A stretch of DNA of 64,000 bases from Streptomyces camponoticapitis (lineage in GTDB: Bacteria; Actinomycetota; Actinomycetes; Streptomycetales; Streptomycetaceae): the NCBI RefSeq assembly GCF_014646115.1, contig NZ_BMMV01000028.1, positions 1-64,000 on the forward strand. Reading direction: 5' to 3'. Under the pieces are notes generated by a model. The model saw only the letters and a program-made list of their open reading frames with translations, had not been told where the DNA came from and did not search any database. Below are positions 45,391-52,899 of this stretch, one piece after another (position 1 is the first letter of the stretch; the number at the start of each line of letters is the position of its first letter). The position numbers and the translations under genes were made by a program.

Positions 45391-46530
45391 GTGCGCATAC
45401 GTACCGGCGCCTCGACAGCGGTGATGACCGGCGCCGGCCTCTGTACGGCACTGGCCCTGCTGCTGACCGGCTGCAGCGCCTCCGGCTCGGACGGCGGGTC
45501 GAACGGCGGCAAGGCCAAGAACGGCGACACCGCGCCCCTGGCCGGCCGCGCCTCCGTACCGAAGCGCCCCGTTCCGCGCGGCGACGGCAGCGCGGTCCCG
45601 GCCGACTTCAACGGCGACGGCCACCGCGACCTCGTACTGAACGACCTCGTCAAGGCCCCCGACGCGATCCAGGGCGACGACGCGGGCATCGGCATCGTGT
45701 ACGGCTCCGACTCACCGCGCGGTGTCGACCCCGCCGTACGCCAGACGCTCTCCCCCGCCGCCAACGGCGCGGCCACCGACGGCGTCCTCCCCGCCGCCTT
45801 CGACGCGGCGGCCACCTGCGACCTGGACGGGGACGGTTTCGCCGATCTGATCGTGAGCACGGACCCGCCGTACGACGGCCTCGGCCGCCCGCCCGTCCCG
45901 CTCCAGCTGCTCTTCGGCGGCCCGGACGGCATCACGGGCAAGGCGGTCGTCCTGAAGATCCCCGCGAAGGCGCGTTACGGCAACGAGTGGCCCGACCACC
46001 CGGTGTGCGGCGATTTCGACGGCGACGACAAGCCGGACCTGGCCGTCTCCGCCAGCGCCGGGCAGGTCAGCTATCTGCGCGGCCCCTTCAGCCGCGCAGG
46101 CGCGCCCCGCGCCGCGGCGGAACCCGTCCCCGGCGGAGGCCCCGTCCTCTACCCCCCGACGGGCAAGGCGGACACCGACGGCGACGGCTACGACGACCTG
46201 GTGCACGCCACCCGCACCCACGAGCCCGGCAAGGCGGCCAAGGGCAAGCTGCTGCTGGGAGGCCCCCGGGGACCGGGCGAGGCGGGCGGCACGTACACCT
46301 TCAAGGCCGTCGGACTCCCGGCCGCGCCGAAGCTGCCCGGCGCGAGCGGCGGGACCACGACGGACCTCCTGGAGTCCGCGGACTTCACGGGCGACAAAGG
46401 GCCGGACGTAATGACCCGCACGCACCAGGGCGAGGAGAAGGACCTGATCGCGCTGTATCCGTCGGGGAAGGACGGAAAGGCGGCGGAGCGCCCGGTGATC
46501 ACCTTCAGCACGTCGATCTTCCTGAAGTAG
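45391..46530 (+). CDS. FG-GAP/VCBS repeat lipoprotein
   Basis: This 379-residue lipoprotein has a signal peptide and lipobox LLLTGCSAS with Cys28, then a Gly/Ser linker. Calcium-binding FG-GAP blades follow: ADFNGDGHRDLVLND, CDLDGDGFADLIVST, CGDFDGDDKPDLAVSA, DTDGDGYDDLVHATR and DFTGDKGPDVM. It forms a beta-propeller outside the membrane, perhaps for adhesion or scaffolding. The GTG start follows GGGGATGAGGTC. Confidence 0.9.
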   Translation: MRIRTGASTAVMTGAGLCTALALLLTGCSASGSDGGSNGGKAKNGDTAPLAGRASVPKRPVPRGDGSAVPADFNGDGHRDLVLNDLVKAPDAIQGDDAGIGIVYGSDSPRGVDPAVRQTLSPAANGAATDGVLPAAFDAAATCDLDGDGFADLIVSTDPPYDGLGRPPVPLQLLFGGPDGITGKAVVLKIPAKARYGNEWPDHPVCGDFDGDDKPDLAVSASAGQVSYLRGPFSRAGAPRAAAEPVPGGGPVLYPPTGKADTDGDGYDDLVHATRTHEPGKAAKGKLLLGGPRGPGEAGGTYTFKAVGLPAAPKLPGASGGTTTDLLESADFTGDKGPDVMTRTHQGEEKDLIALYPSGKDGKAAERPVITFSTSIFLK

Positions 46531-46666
46531 GATCAGGTTTCCCCACGCCCCAGGTGTAGCAAGCCCCCCAGGGTTCCCTTAGGGGATGTCACAGCTCGGC
46601 CGCAAAGGCTGGCCTGTTCCGGCTCCTCCAGCCCCCCGCCCGCCCGAAACGGGTACGTTCGGTGAC

Positions 46667-47626
46667 GTGGCTGGATTCAGGATCGGACGCGGCCGGGACA
46701 ACCGCACACGTCAGCAAGACCCGCAGCAGCAGCCGTACGGACGGCAGGCGGCGCCCCCTCCGCAGTACGGAGGCGGGCAGCCGGCGCCCCCGTACGGCCG
46801 GCAGCCGCACCCTCCGCAGCAGCAGTGGCCCCCGGCGGGCGCCGGACAGCCCGGCCCCCCGCAGGGCGGTTACGGCTACCCCGGACCGGGTGGACAGGGC
46901 GGCCGACAGGGCGGGCACGGCGAGCCCGAGTACTTCGGCGACCCGTACAACCAGCAGCACGGCGGTGGCGGCGGGCAGGACCCGTACGCCAACAACCCTG
47001 GTCACACGCAGCAGTTCAGCGTGGACGAGCACGGTTACGGCGACGGCGCGACGTACCACGCGGGCGCGGCCCCGGCCCCGGCCGGCCCCCGCCTGCACTG
47101 GAAGCAGCTGCTGAGCGGCATCGTGCTGCGCCCGAACGGGACGTTCTGGCAGATGCGCGACTACGCGGTCTGGGGCCCGGCGCTGGTCGTCACGTTCCTC
47201 TACGGTCTGCTCGCCATCTTCGGCTTCGACGGCGCCCGCGAGGAGGCGATAAACGCCACCCTCTCGACGGCCATCCCGTACGTCCTGACGACGGCCGTCG
47301 CCTTCGTGCTCGGCGGCCTGATCCTGGGCGCGGTGACCCACACCCTGGCCCGTCAGCTGGGCGGCGACGGCGCGTGGCAGCCGACGGTCGGCCTCTCCAT
47401 GCTGATCATGTCGATAACGGACGCACCGCGTCTGGTCTTCGCGCTCTTCCTGGGCGGCCAGAACTCCCTGGTGCAGATCCTCGGCTGGATCACCTGGGTC
47501 GCGGCGGGCGCGCTGTTCACGGTGATGGTGAGCAGGTCGCACGACCTGCCGTGGCCGAAGGCACTGGGCGCCTCGTCGATCCAGCTGATCGCGCTGCTGT
47601 CGCTGATCAAGCTGGGCACGATCTGA
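46667..47626 (+). CDS. Yip1-domain membrane protein with Pro/Gln/Gly-rich N-terminus
   Basis: This 319-residue protein has residues 1-150 of low complexity (PQQQPYGRQAAPPPQYGGG and similar) and residues 165-315 with five membrane helices of a Yip1-like domain (ALVVTFLYGLLAIFGF, VLTTAVAFVLGGLILGAVT, LVQILGWITWVAAGALFTV, LIALLSLIKLGTI). The function is unknown. GTG 46667 (VAGFRIGRGRDN) is chosen over an in-frame ATG 81 bases earlier because the intervening residues look untranslated. The ribosome site is weak. Confidence 0.82.
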   Translation: MAGFRIGRGRDNRTRQQDPQQQPYGRQAAPPPQYGGGQPAPPYGRQPHPPQQQWPPAGAGQPGPPQGGYGYPGPGGQGGRQGGHGEPEYFGDPYNQQHGGGGGQDPYANNPGHTQQFSVDEHGYGDGATYHAGAAPAPAGPRLHWKQLLSGIVLRPNGTFWQMRDYAVWGPALVVTFLYGLLAIFGFDGAREEAINATLSTAIPYVLTTAVAFVLGGLILGAVTHTLARQLGGDGAWQPTVGLSMLIMSITDAPRLVFALFLGGQNSLVQILGWITWVAAGALFTVMVSRSHDLPWPKALGASSIQLIALLSLIKLGTI

Positions 47627-47631
47627 CTGAC

Positions 47632-47673
47632 GCCGTGAGCCCGCCGCCCCATGGGGGACGGCGGGCTCACGGC
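47632..47673. terminator. Bidirectional terminator
   Basis: Perfect 15-bp arms (47632-47646 and 47659-47673) with a 12-nt loop lie between the convergent Yip1-like and phosphoribosyltransferase genes. Confidence 0.85.
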
Positions 47674-47691
47674 TTCTCAGGACCGGATTTC

Positions 47692-48197
47692 TCAGGCTTC
47701 GAGAACCTGCCCGCCGCGGCGCACGACCGGGGGCTCGACGCTCCAGGGGAAGTTGATCCACTCGTCGGTGCGCTTCCAGACGTACTCGCACCGCACGAGC
47801 GAGTGCGTCTTCTCGTAGATGACGGCGCTGCGGACCTCGGCGACGTGTTCGAGACAGAAATCGTGGACGAGTTTGAGGGTGCGCCCGGTGTCGGCGACGT
47901 CGTCGGCGATGAGGATCTTCTTGTTGGAGAAGTCGACGACGTTCGGCACCGGCGCCAGCATGACCGGCATTTCGAGAGTCGTACCAACTCCCGTGTAGAA
48001 CCCACGTTCACCAGGTGGATGTTCTTGCAGTCGAGCGCGTACGCGAGCCCGCCGGCGACGAAGACCCCGCCGCGGGCGATGCTCAGAACGACGTCGGGCT
48101 CGTACCCGTCGTCGGCGACGGCCTGGGCCAGCTCCCGTACGGCGAGACCGAACTGCTCGTACGTGAGGTTCTCCCGTATGTCGTCCACGTCCCTCAC
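47692..48197 (-). pseudogene. Phosphoribosyltransferase, split by a one-base deletion
   Basis: The first part (from GTG 48197) reads DDIRENLTYEQFGLAVRELA, VVLSIARGGVFVAGGLAYAL and NIHLVNV. The rest continues in another frame as FYTGVGTTLEMPVMLAPVPN, then the PRPP motif ILIADDVADTGRTL and EYVWKRTDEWINFPWSV. One base is missing near 48001-48002, where a codon such as GAG should stand. Both halves are well conserved, as in intact xanthine/hypoxanthine-type phosphoribosyltransferases, so a recent mutation or a sequencing error is likely. GTG 48197 overlaps the dcd stop as GTGA. Confidence 0.88.
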
Positions 48198-48769
48198 ACC
48201 TGGGTCCGGTGGAAGTTCAGGAACGAACGGGAGGCGGTCGGCCCGCGCTGACCCTGATAGCGCGACCCGTAACGATCGGACCCGTACGGGAACTCCGCCG
48301 GCGAACTGAGCCGGAACAGACACAGCTGTCCGATCTTCATACCGGGCCAGAGCTTGATGGGCAGCGTCGCGAGATTGGACAGCTCCAGGGTCACGTGCCC
48401 GGAGAAGCCGGGGTCGATGAACCCGGCGGTCGAGTGTGTGACGAGCCCCAGGCGCCCGAGACTCGATTTCCCCTCCAGCCGGGAGGCGATGTCGTCGGGG
48501 AGCGAGATGACCTCGTACGACGAGGCGAGCACGAACTCCCCGGGATGCAGGATGAAAGCCTCGTCCCCGGCCGGCTCGACCTTGCGGGTCAGATCGGTCT
48601 GCTCGACGGCGGGGTCGATGTGCGGATAGCGGTGGTTCTCGAACACGCGGAAGAACCGGTCGAGCCGTACGTCGATGCTCGACGGCTGCACCATCGATTC
48701 GTCGTAAGGGTCGATGCGTACGCGCCCGGAATCGATCTCGGCCCGGATGTCCTTGTCAGAGAGAAGCAC
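48194..48769 (-). CDS. dcd: dCTP deaminase
   Basis: Dcd deaminates dCTP to dUTP, feeding dTMP synthesis. The 191-residue protein has LLSDKDIRAEIDSGRVRIDPYD, QPSSIDVRLDRFFRVF, LEGKSSLGRLGLVTHSTAGF (catalytic region), IDPGFSGHVTLELSNLA and the C-terminal GSRYQGQRGPTAS lid. The GTG start 48769 (VLLSDKD) is chosen from family length. It is coupled to the following phosphoribosyltransferase by a GTGA overlap, a nucleotide-metabolism pair. Confidence 0.96.
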   Translation of the reverse strand: MLLSDKDIRAEIDSGRVRIDPYDESMVQPSSIDVRLDRFFRVFENHRYPHIDPAVEQTDLTRKVEPAGDEAFILHPGEFVLASSYEVISLPDDIASRLEGKSSLGRLGLVTHSTAGFIDPGFSGHVTLELSNLATLPIKLWPGMKIGQLCLFRLSSPAEFPYGSDRYGSRYQGQRGPTASRSFLNFHRTQV

Positions 48770-48842
48770 GCCCCGAGGATACGCAGAACGCGCGGGCCCA
48801 CCCCAACCGGGCAACCCCGCGCGCCCCTGCCAACCACCTGCG

Positions 48843-49016
48843 TCAGCGCTGCCCGACCTCCACGGGCACGGCATGCCGCAACCGAGCACAACGCGGACAC
48901 CGAATCAACCGCCCGGGCCCGAGCCGCCCGGCGTCAAGCTGCTGCATCGGGAACGACGTAGTACTGAACACATGCCCTTCGGCACAGCGGACGACTTGGC
49001 GATCCATCAAGTCCAT
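48843..49016 (-). CDS. Small conserved zinc-ribbon-like protein
   Basis: This 57-residue protein has RCAEGHVFST and, 26 residues later, RCPRCARLRHAVPV: a CxxxH plus CxxC arrangement suggesting a zinc-binding knuckle. ATG 49016 has GGGAAGGG upstream; ATG 49007 is also possible. It lies upstream of dcd on the same strand. The function is unknown. Confidence 0.7.
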   Translation of the reverse strand: MDLMDRQVVRCAEGHVFSTTSFPMQQLDAGRLGPGRLIRCPRCARLRHAVPVEVGQR

Positions 49017-49201
49017 CAGGTCCCTTCCCCAAGAACGTGGACGAACCCACACATTAGGGGATCACCGGGACGCCCACCGAAGCGGCACTCCGATGACGGA
49101 GGCTACCCCCCAACTCCCGGGACCGAGAGCCACATCGACCAACAGGAGTCGACAATGGGGTAGAGTGTCCACGGAAGCGCCACTGATCACGGCGGCTCCG
49201 C

Positions 49202-49275
49202 GCGGGTGTAGTTTAATGGTAGAACATGAGCTTCCCAAGCTCAGAGCGCGAGTTCGATTCTCGTCACCCGCTCCA
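49202..49275 (+). tRNA. tRNA-Gly (CCC)
   Basis: The acceptor stem GCGGGTG/CACCCGC, D-stem GTTT/GAAC, anticodon stem TGAGC/GCTCA with loop TTCCCAA (anticodon CCC) and T-stem GCGAG/CTCGT are all present, with CCA encoded at 49273-49275. A likely -10 (TAGAGT) lies near 49161. Its 3' part is the probable attachment site of the element to the right. Confidence 0.96.
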
Positions 49276-49281
49276 CGACGA

Positions 49282-49306
49282 AGGCCCAAGTCAGCGACTT
49301 GGGCCT
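49282..49306 (+). terminator. tRNA-Gly terminator
   Basis: Perfect 11-bp arms AGGCCCAAGTC/GACTTGGGCCT with a 3-nt loop are followed by CCTTTGTTG, seven bases after the tRNA CCA. Confidence 0.9.
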
Positions 49307-49333
49307 CCTTTGTTGTCTAGACCATTTTCCGGC

Positions 49334-49354
49334 CGCGTGCCATTCGCGTGCCAT
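49334..49354. repeat. Direct repeat CGCGTGCCAT x2 (integrase arm-site candidate)
   Basis: Two 10-bp copies (49334-49343, 49345-49354) are spaced by one helical turn (11 bp), between the tRNA and the integrase gene, where arm-type integrase sites are expected. Confidence 0.55.
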
Positions 49355-49422
49355 AGCGGCCCCTCCGACCAGGCCGAACATTGCTGTCGGACCCCATCAC
49401 GCAGCGCCTGACACTCCGTCTT

Positions 49423-49460
49423 CTCATTTAATGAGACGCACTTTGAGTGACCTGTGTCAC
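49423..49460. promoter_or_regulatory. Two short palindromes in the attachment region
   Basis: CTCATT-T-AATGAG (49423-49435) and GTGAC-CTGT-GTCAC (49447-49460) lie in AT-richer DNA about 100 bp downstream of the integrase stop. They may bind excisionase or a host factor. The function is inferred from place only. Confidence 0.4.
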
Positions 49461-49558
49461 AAGAGATAGATCGGGCCGGGCTGTGCGGGAGCGAATCCAC
49501 TGCGGGGCGATTGCCGTTGTCGTCGTCACTCTGCGGCAGGAGGAGACGGCCCTTCGGA

Positions 49559-50764
49559 CTACCGGCGGCGAGCGGCCTGTGCGCCAGGTCCCGGCGGGCG
49601 TGGCAGGAGAGGGTGAATGGTCGCGCCGCTGCCGCTCTGCTGGGTCGGCTCTGTCTGGCGGCGGACGTCGTGGTCGATGTCGGCGGCGAGCCGACGCTGA
49701 TGCTCCTTGGTGGAGTGCTGGTAGATGAGCTGCGCCTTCTCGGAGGACTGACCGGCACGGACCATGAGGTCCTTCAGCTTGGCCCCCGTGTCGGCGGCGA
49801 GGGTGTTGCCGGTGTGCCGCAGATCGTAGAAGCGGAAACCCTCGGGCAGGCCCGCCTGGTCCCGGGCTCTTCGCCACTTGCGTCCGAAGGTCGTACCGCG
49901 CAGGGCCGCACCCTTCTCTCCGACGAACACCAGCCCGTTGCCTTCTGGCTCGGCGAACCATTCCAGGTGACGGCGGAGGTCCTCGTACAGGAAGGCGGGC
50001 AGGACTATCTCCCGTTTGCCCGCTCGGGACTTGGGGTCGCCGATGACGCGGCGTCCGGTGTTCAGCTCGGGCGCGGCACGGCGCACCCAGAGGGAGCCCG
50101 CGTCGAGGTCGATGTCCCCTCGGCGGAGCTCGGCGAGTTCCTCAGGGCGCATCGAGGCGAACGCTCCGAGGAGGACCATCAGTCGCCAGCGCAGGCCGAT
50201 GACATCGGCGACAGCGAAGACCTGGGCCACCGTCGCGACGGGACGTTCGTCGGCCTCTTCTCGTCCCGCGCCGCGGATACGGCACGGGTTCTTGCGGATC
50301 ATGTCGTCGTCGACCGCGGTCTCCATGACGGCTTTCAGCAGCCGGTACGACTTGGCGACCGTGGTCCCGCCCGTGGACCGCAGCCGCTCCGCGCGCCAGG
50401 ACCTGACGCGAGCCGGACTGATGGCGTTGACGGCCAGAGCCCCGAACGTCGGCTCCAGGTGCAGGCGCAGGAGCCGGCGGTACAGCTCGTCCGTGGTGGG
50501 TGCGAGGCCCCGTTCGTCGATCCAGCGGGTGGCGTACTCGGTGAACTGCACCTCGCCGTCGGCCGGGTCGATCCAATCGCCACGCGTCTGGTCGGCCTGG
50601 ATCTGCGCGAGGAAGACCTCGGCGTCACGCTTCGTCTCGTACGTGTCGGGGGCTGGGCGCAACATGCCGTCGGTGCCGGGGTACCGGGCCTGGTACCGGC
50701 CGGACGGCAGCTTGCGTATCGCGCCGAAGCGGCGACGCGAAGCCCGGCGGGCGCGGGCGGTCAA
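49559..50764 (-). CDS. int: Tyrosine recombinase (integrase)
   Basis: This 401-residue integrase has an N-terminal AP2-like arm-binding region (FGAIRKLPSGRYQARYPGTDG), a SAM-like core-binding domain (about 70-155) and the catalytic domain. Catalytic residues are R206 (ASMRPEELAEL), R316 (FYDLRHTG) and Y348 (LIYQHST). The usual His at GHSS is Gln339 (GQSS), and the H of HxxR is Tyr313. The start is TTG 50764, overlapping the excisionase stop as TTGA. It is transcribed toward tRNA-Gly, its likely target. Confidence 0.93.
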   Translation of the reverse strand: MTARARRASRRRFGAIRKLPSGRYQARYPGTDGMLRPAPDTYETKRDAEVFLAQIQADQTRGDWIDPADGEVQFTEYATRWIDERGLAPTTDELYRRLLRLHLEPTFGALAVNAISPARVRSWRAERLRSTGGTTVAKSYRLLKAVMETAVDDDMIRKNPCRIRGAGREEADERPVATVAQVFAVADVIGLRWRLMVLLGAFASMRPEELAELRRGDIDLDAGSLWVRRAAPELNTGRRVIGDPKSRAGKREIVLPAFLYEDLRRHLEWFAEPEGNGLVFVGEKGAALRGTTFGRKWRRARDQAGLPEGFRFYDLRHTGNTLAADTGAKLKDLMVRAGQSSEKAQLIYQHSTKEHQRRLAADIDHDVRRQTEPTQQSGSGATIHPLLPRPPGPGAQAARRR

Positions 50765-50982
50765 GCCGCTCTCCCGTGACGGGGCCGCGTGGTGCGGACG
50801 GGCTCGATGGTCCGCTCGTCCACGTAGGCGCGAAGGACGCTCTCGGCGATGCGGACGTACTTGCCCACCTTGACGTAGCGGATACGGCGCTCGTGGATCA
50901 GGCGGCGTATGAACCGCTCGCCGGTACCGAGCCGTTCGGCGGCGTCGGCCACGGTGAGGAGGCGATCGGGTTCGTTGCTCAC
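50761..50982 (-). CDS. xis: Excisionase / helix-turn-helix protein
   Basis: The 73-residue product from GTG 50982 reads RLLTVADAAERLGTGERFIRRLIHERRIRYVKVGKYVRIAESVLRAYV, the MerR-like winged helix of recombination directionality factors. GGAAGGAG abuts the GTG with no spacer, so the true start might be an upstream ATG near 51030. It is cotranslated with int and should favour excision. Confidence 0.85.
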   Translation of the reverse strand: MSNEPDRLLTVADAAERLGTGERFIRRLIHERRIRYVKVGKYVRIAESVLRAYVDERTIEPVRTTRPRHGRAA

Positions 50983-51134
50983 CTCCTTCCCGGCATCGGT
51001 CCGGGCAGAGGATCCGCGCGAGGGCATGGCGGAGCGATGCAAGAACGTTCCTGTTCCGGCGCGCGGGACTGGCATCCCTGGGCGGCGCCTTGGGTGTTGA
51101 TCGCGGAAGGGCGGGGAGAGGCGGAGCTGGCCGG

Positions 51135-51398
51135 CTAGGCGGCGGTTGGCTCCCGCAGCAGTGCGGAGGGCGAGACGCGCAGCGCGCCCGCAACGACGAC
51201 GAGATCGTCGATGCCGCAGCGCCGCTGGGCGGGTTCGATGCGGGACACGGCGGACTTCGCCGCGGGGCGGCCCAAAGCCGGCGCGCGGTCTGCGAGTCGA
51301 CACTTGTCGATGCCTTGCCGGGTGCGAAGGAATTCAACGGTGCGGTCAGCCCGGATTCCTGCCCGACCTATTGCGAGTGGTCTGATTTCCATAGCCAA
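51135..51398 (-). CDS. XRE-family regulator
   Basis: This 87-residue protein follows the Cro/CI pattern: RTVEFLRTRQGIDKCRLADR, ALGRPAAKSAVSRIEPAQRR (recognition helix), then CGIDDLVVVAGALRVSPSALL. It sits upstream of xis-int on the same strand and faces the initiator-like gene. A 21-bp dyad lies 17 bp upstream of its start. It probably represses the element's excision or replication genes. A second in-frame ATG lies two codons in. Confidence 0.75.
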   Translation of the reverse strand: MAMEIRPLAIGRAGIRADRTVEFLRTRQGIDKCRLADRAPALGRPAAKSAVSRIEPAQRRCGIDDLVVVAGALRVSPSALLREPTAA

Positions 51399-51414
51399 AT
51401 TTGTACCTCGGGTT

Positions 51415-51435
51415 CGCCGGTTTGGTTAACCGGCG
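51415..51435. promoter_or_regulatory. Candidate operator of the XRE regulator
   Basis: CGCCGGTT-N5-AACCGGCG is a perfect 8-bp inverted repeat in otherwise AT-richer DNA, 17 bp upstream of the XRE gene. That is the usual place for an autoregulatory operator. Confidence 0.6.
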
Positions 51436-51772
51436 TTCTGCGGCTATGTTGCGGCCCGTTACACCGTCACGGGGAAGTTGAGCGGGGTGCCCGGGGGCGA
51501 TGTGCGGATGTCGGCGGCGAGCATCGAGGTGTGGTCTGACGTGGGGTTATGTGTTGTAGCTCGGGCCACGGCGGCTGTGCAAGCTTTCCGCGATGTGATG
51601 CTTCTGGCTTTGCCGTTGAGCGGGCTCTTTCGTCAACCGGCGTTTCGGGTCTACCGTTAGTGAAAGGCCCCCGCAGCAGGTGTTCGCCGACAGCTGTCCG
51701 CTTTCTCCGGTGAATGCTGGACTTGTGCGGCGTGGGTGTGGCTTCTTGGATTCGCCCGCCCGGAAATGAGGC

Positions 51773-51803
51773 CGGCTCCCGGCGCGCAAAGCGCCGGGAG
51801 CCG
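51773..51803. terminator. Hairpin upstream of the initiator operon
   Basis: Perfect 13-bp arms (51773-51785 and 51791-51803) with a 5-nt loop (GCAAA) lie about 90 bp before the leader ORF. It may be an attenuator or insulating terminator. Confidence 0.6.
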
Positions 51804-51891
51804 CCAAGTCCCCTGCCGATTCGCCCTTCCGCGACGAACACAACGGTGTGCCATGGGTGCCAGCCCATCGGACACCGGGTGAGGAACCTCC

Positions 51892-51993
51892 ATGCCCGAC
51901 CCTACGGCCCAGCCCGCCGTAGCCGCCTCCCCTGCCCCGAGGCCCAGCCAGCCGCCGGGTCTCACCGCAGCCGGCCACCGGAGCGGCCGATGA
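51892..51993 (+). CDS. 33-aa leader ORF coupled to the initiator-like gene
   Basis: GAGGAA stands six bases before ATG 51892. The frame encodes MPDPTAQPAVAASPAPRPSQ plus 13 residues and stops at TGA 51991-51993, overlapping the next ATG (51990) as ATGA. The Pro/Ala-rich peptide has no family. The good ribosome site and overlap suggest it sets translation of the initiator-like gene. Confidence 0.55.
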   Translation: MPDPTAQPAVAASPAPRPSQPPGLTAAGHRSGR

Positions 51994-52892
51994 GCAAGGA
52001 CGCCCGTGAGTGGGTGTGGGAGCACAGCTCCAGCCGGGGAACCGCGCGCCTGGTCCTGCTGTCGATCGCCGACCGGGTGCCGGACGAGCAGTGCGTCGCC
52101 TGGGCCTCGATCACCTCTCTCATGCAGCGGACGAACGCGAGCCGCAACGCCGTACGCAGCGCTCTGACCACCCTCGTGAACAGCGGCGAGCTGGAGACGC
52201 TGGACGCCTTCACCGGCCCGCAGCGCAGCACGGTCTACCGGCTGCCGCGCACCGCCGCACAGCTCGCCAAGGCCGCCGCGGCCACGAAGGACGACCCCGA
52301 GGCGATTGTCGAGCCGCCGGCCGACTCCGATCCGGTGCCGGAGCTGGACGGGAAACGGCTGCGGAGGCACGGAATCTGGCCCAGAGACGGGTCGGAATCC
52401 GACCCCCGCCGTCAAATTCCGGCCGGGCCGGAATCTGACCCCTCACGTCAGAATCCGACCCCCCGACGGGTCGGATACCGACCCCCGGAAGGGTCAGAAA
52501 CCGACCCCCAGAACCGTAGTGAACCGAAGGTGAACCGTAGGTACAGCAGCAGTGGTGCTGCCCCGGTCACCTCGGCCGGCGAGTGGCAGGCCGACCCGGA
52601 CACCCACGCCTGGGCCCGGCAGCAGGGCCACCTCGACCGCCTCGGCGAACAGGGTCTGGCCGCCGCCGACGCGAAGTGGCGTGCGCACCGTGCCGACTTC
52701 CAGCCCCGTACGACAGGAGCCTGGGCGGCGGACTGGCGCTCCTGGATCGCCCGAGAACACAACCCCACACCCAGCCGCCCGAACCTCTACGCCCGGCCCG
52801 GCAACAGCCCCGCCAGCCGCGGGTTGACCCGCACCGAGGCCCACATCGCCGCCCTGCGCGCCGCGCTCAACGAGCCGAACGGAACGGAGTAG
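51990..52892 (+). CDS. Winged-helix replication-initiator-like protein
   Basis: The 300-residue protein has an N-terminal winged helix (GTARLVLLSIADRVPDEQ, SITSLMQRTNASRNAVRSAL, GELETLDAFTGPQRSTVYRL). A variable Pro/Ser/Asp-rich middle (about 110-190) is encoded by repeated DNA. The conserved C-terminal helical block reads HRADFQPRTTGAWAADWRSWIARE. Such proteins occur in the replication module of actinomycete elements and phages and resemble replisome organisers. The five dyads inside the gene (52389-52507) look like its binding sites. Initiator function is inferred. Confidence 0.72.
   Translation: MSKDAREWVWEHSSSRGTARLVLLSIADRVPDEQCVAWASITSLMQRTNASRNAVRSALTTLVNSGELETLDAFTGPQRSTVYRLPRTAAQLAKAAAATKDDPEAIVEPPADSDPVPELDGKRLRRHGIWPRDGSESDPRRQIPAGPESDPSRQNPTPRRVGYRPPEGSETDPQNRSEPKVNRRYSSSGAAPVTSAGEWQADPDTHAWARQQGHLDRLGEQGLAAADAKWRAHRADFQPRTTGAWAADWRSWIAREHNPTPSRPNLYARPGNSPASRGLTRTEAHIAALRAALNEPNGTE
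52389..52507. repeat. Five iteron-like 17-bp dyads inside the initiator-like gene
   Basis: Copies begin at 52389, 52425, 52445, 52468 and 52491, with consensus GGGTCGGAATCCGACCC. Copies 1 and 4 are near-perfect palindromes; copies 2, 3 and 5 are partial. Starts are 20-36 bp apart and fall in all three reading phases, so the DNA and not the peptide is repeated. Confidence 0.8.
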
Positions 52893-52899
52893 CACCCCG

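Larger units (their letters stand above)
51399..51891. other. Divergent control region of the element
   Basis: This stretch of about 490 bp has lower GC than its surroundings and no convincing gene. It holds the dyad at 51415-51435 and a strong hairpin (51773-51803). Further promoters for the rightward operon are expected here but none is clear. Confidence 0.5.
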
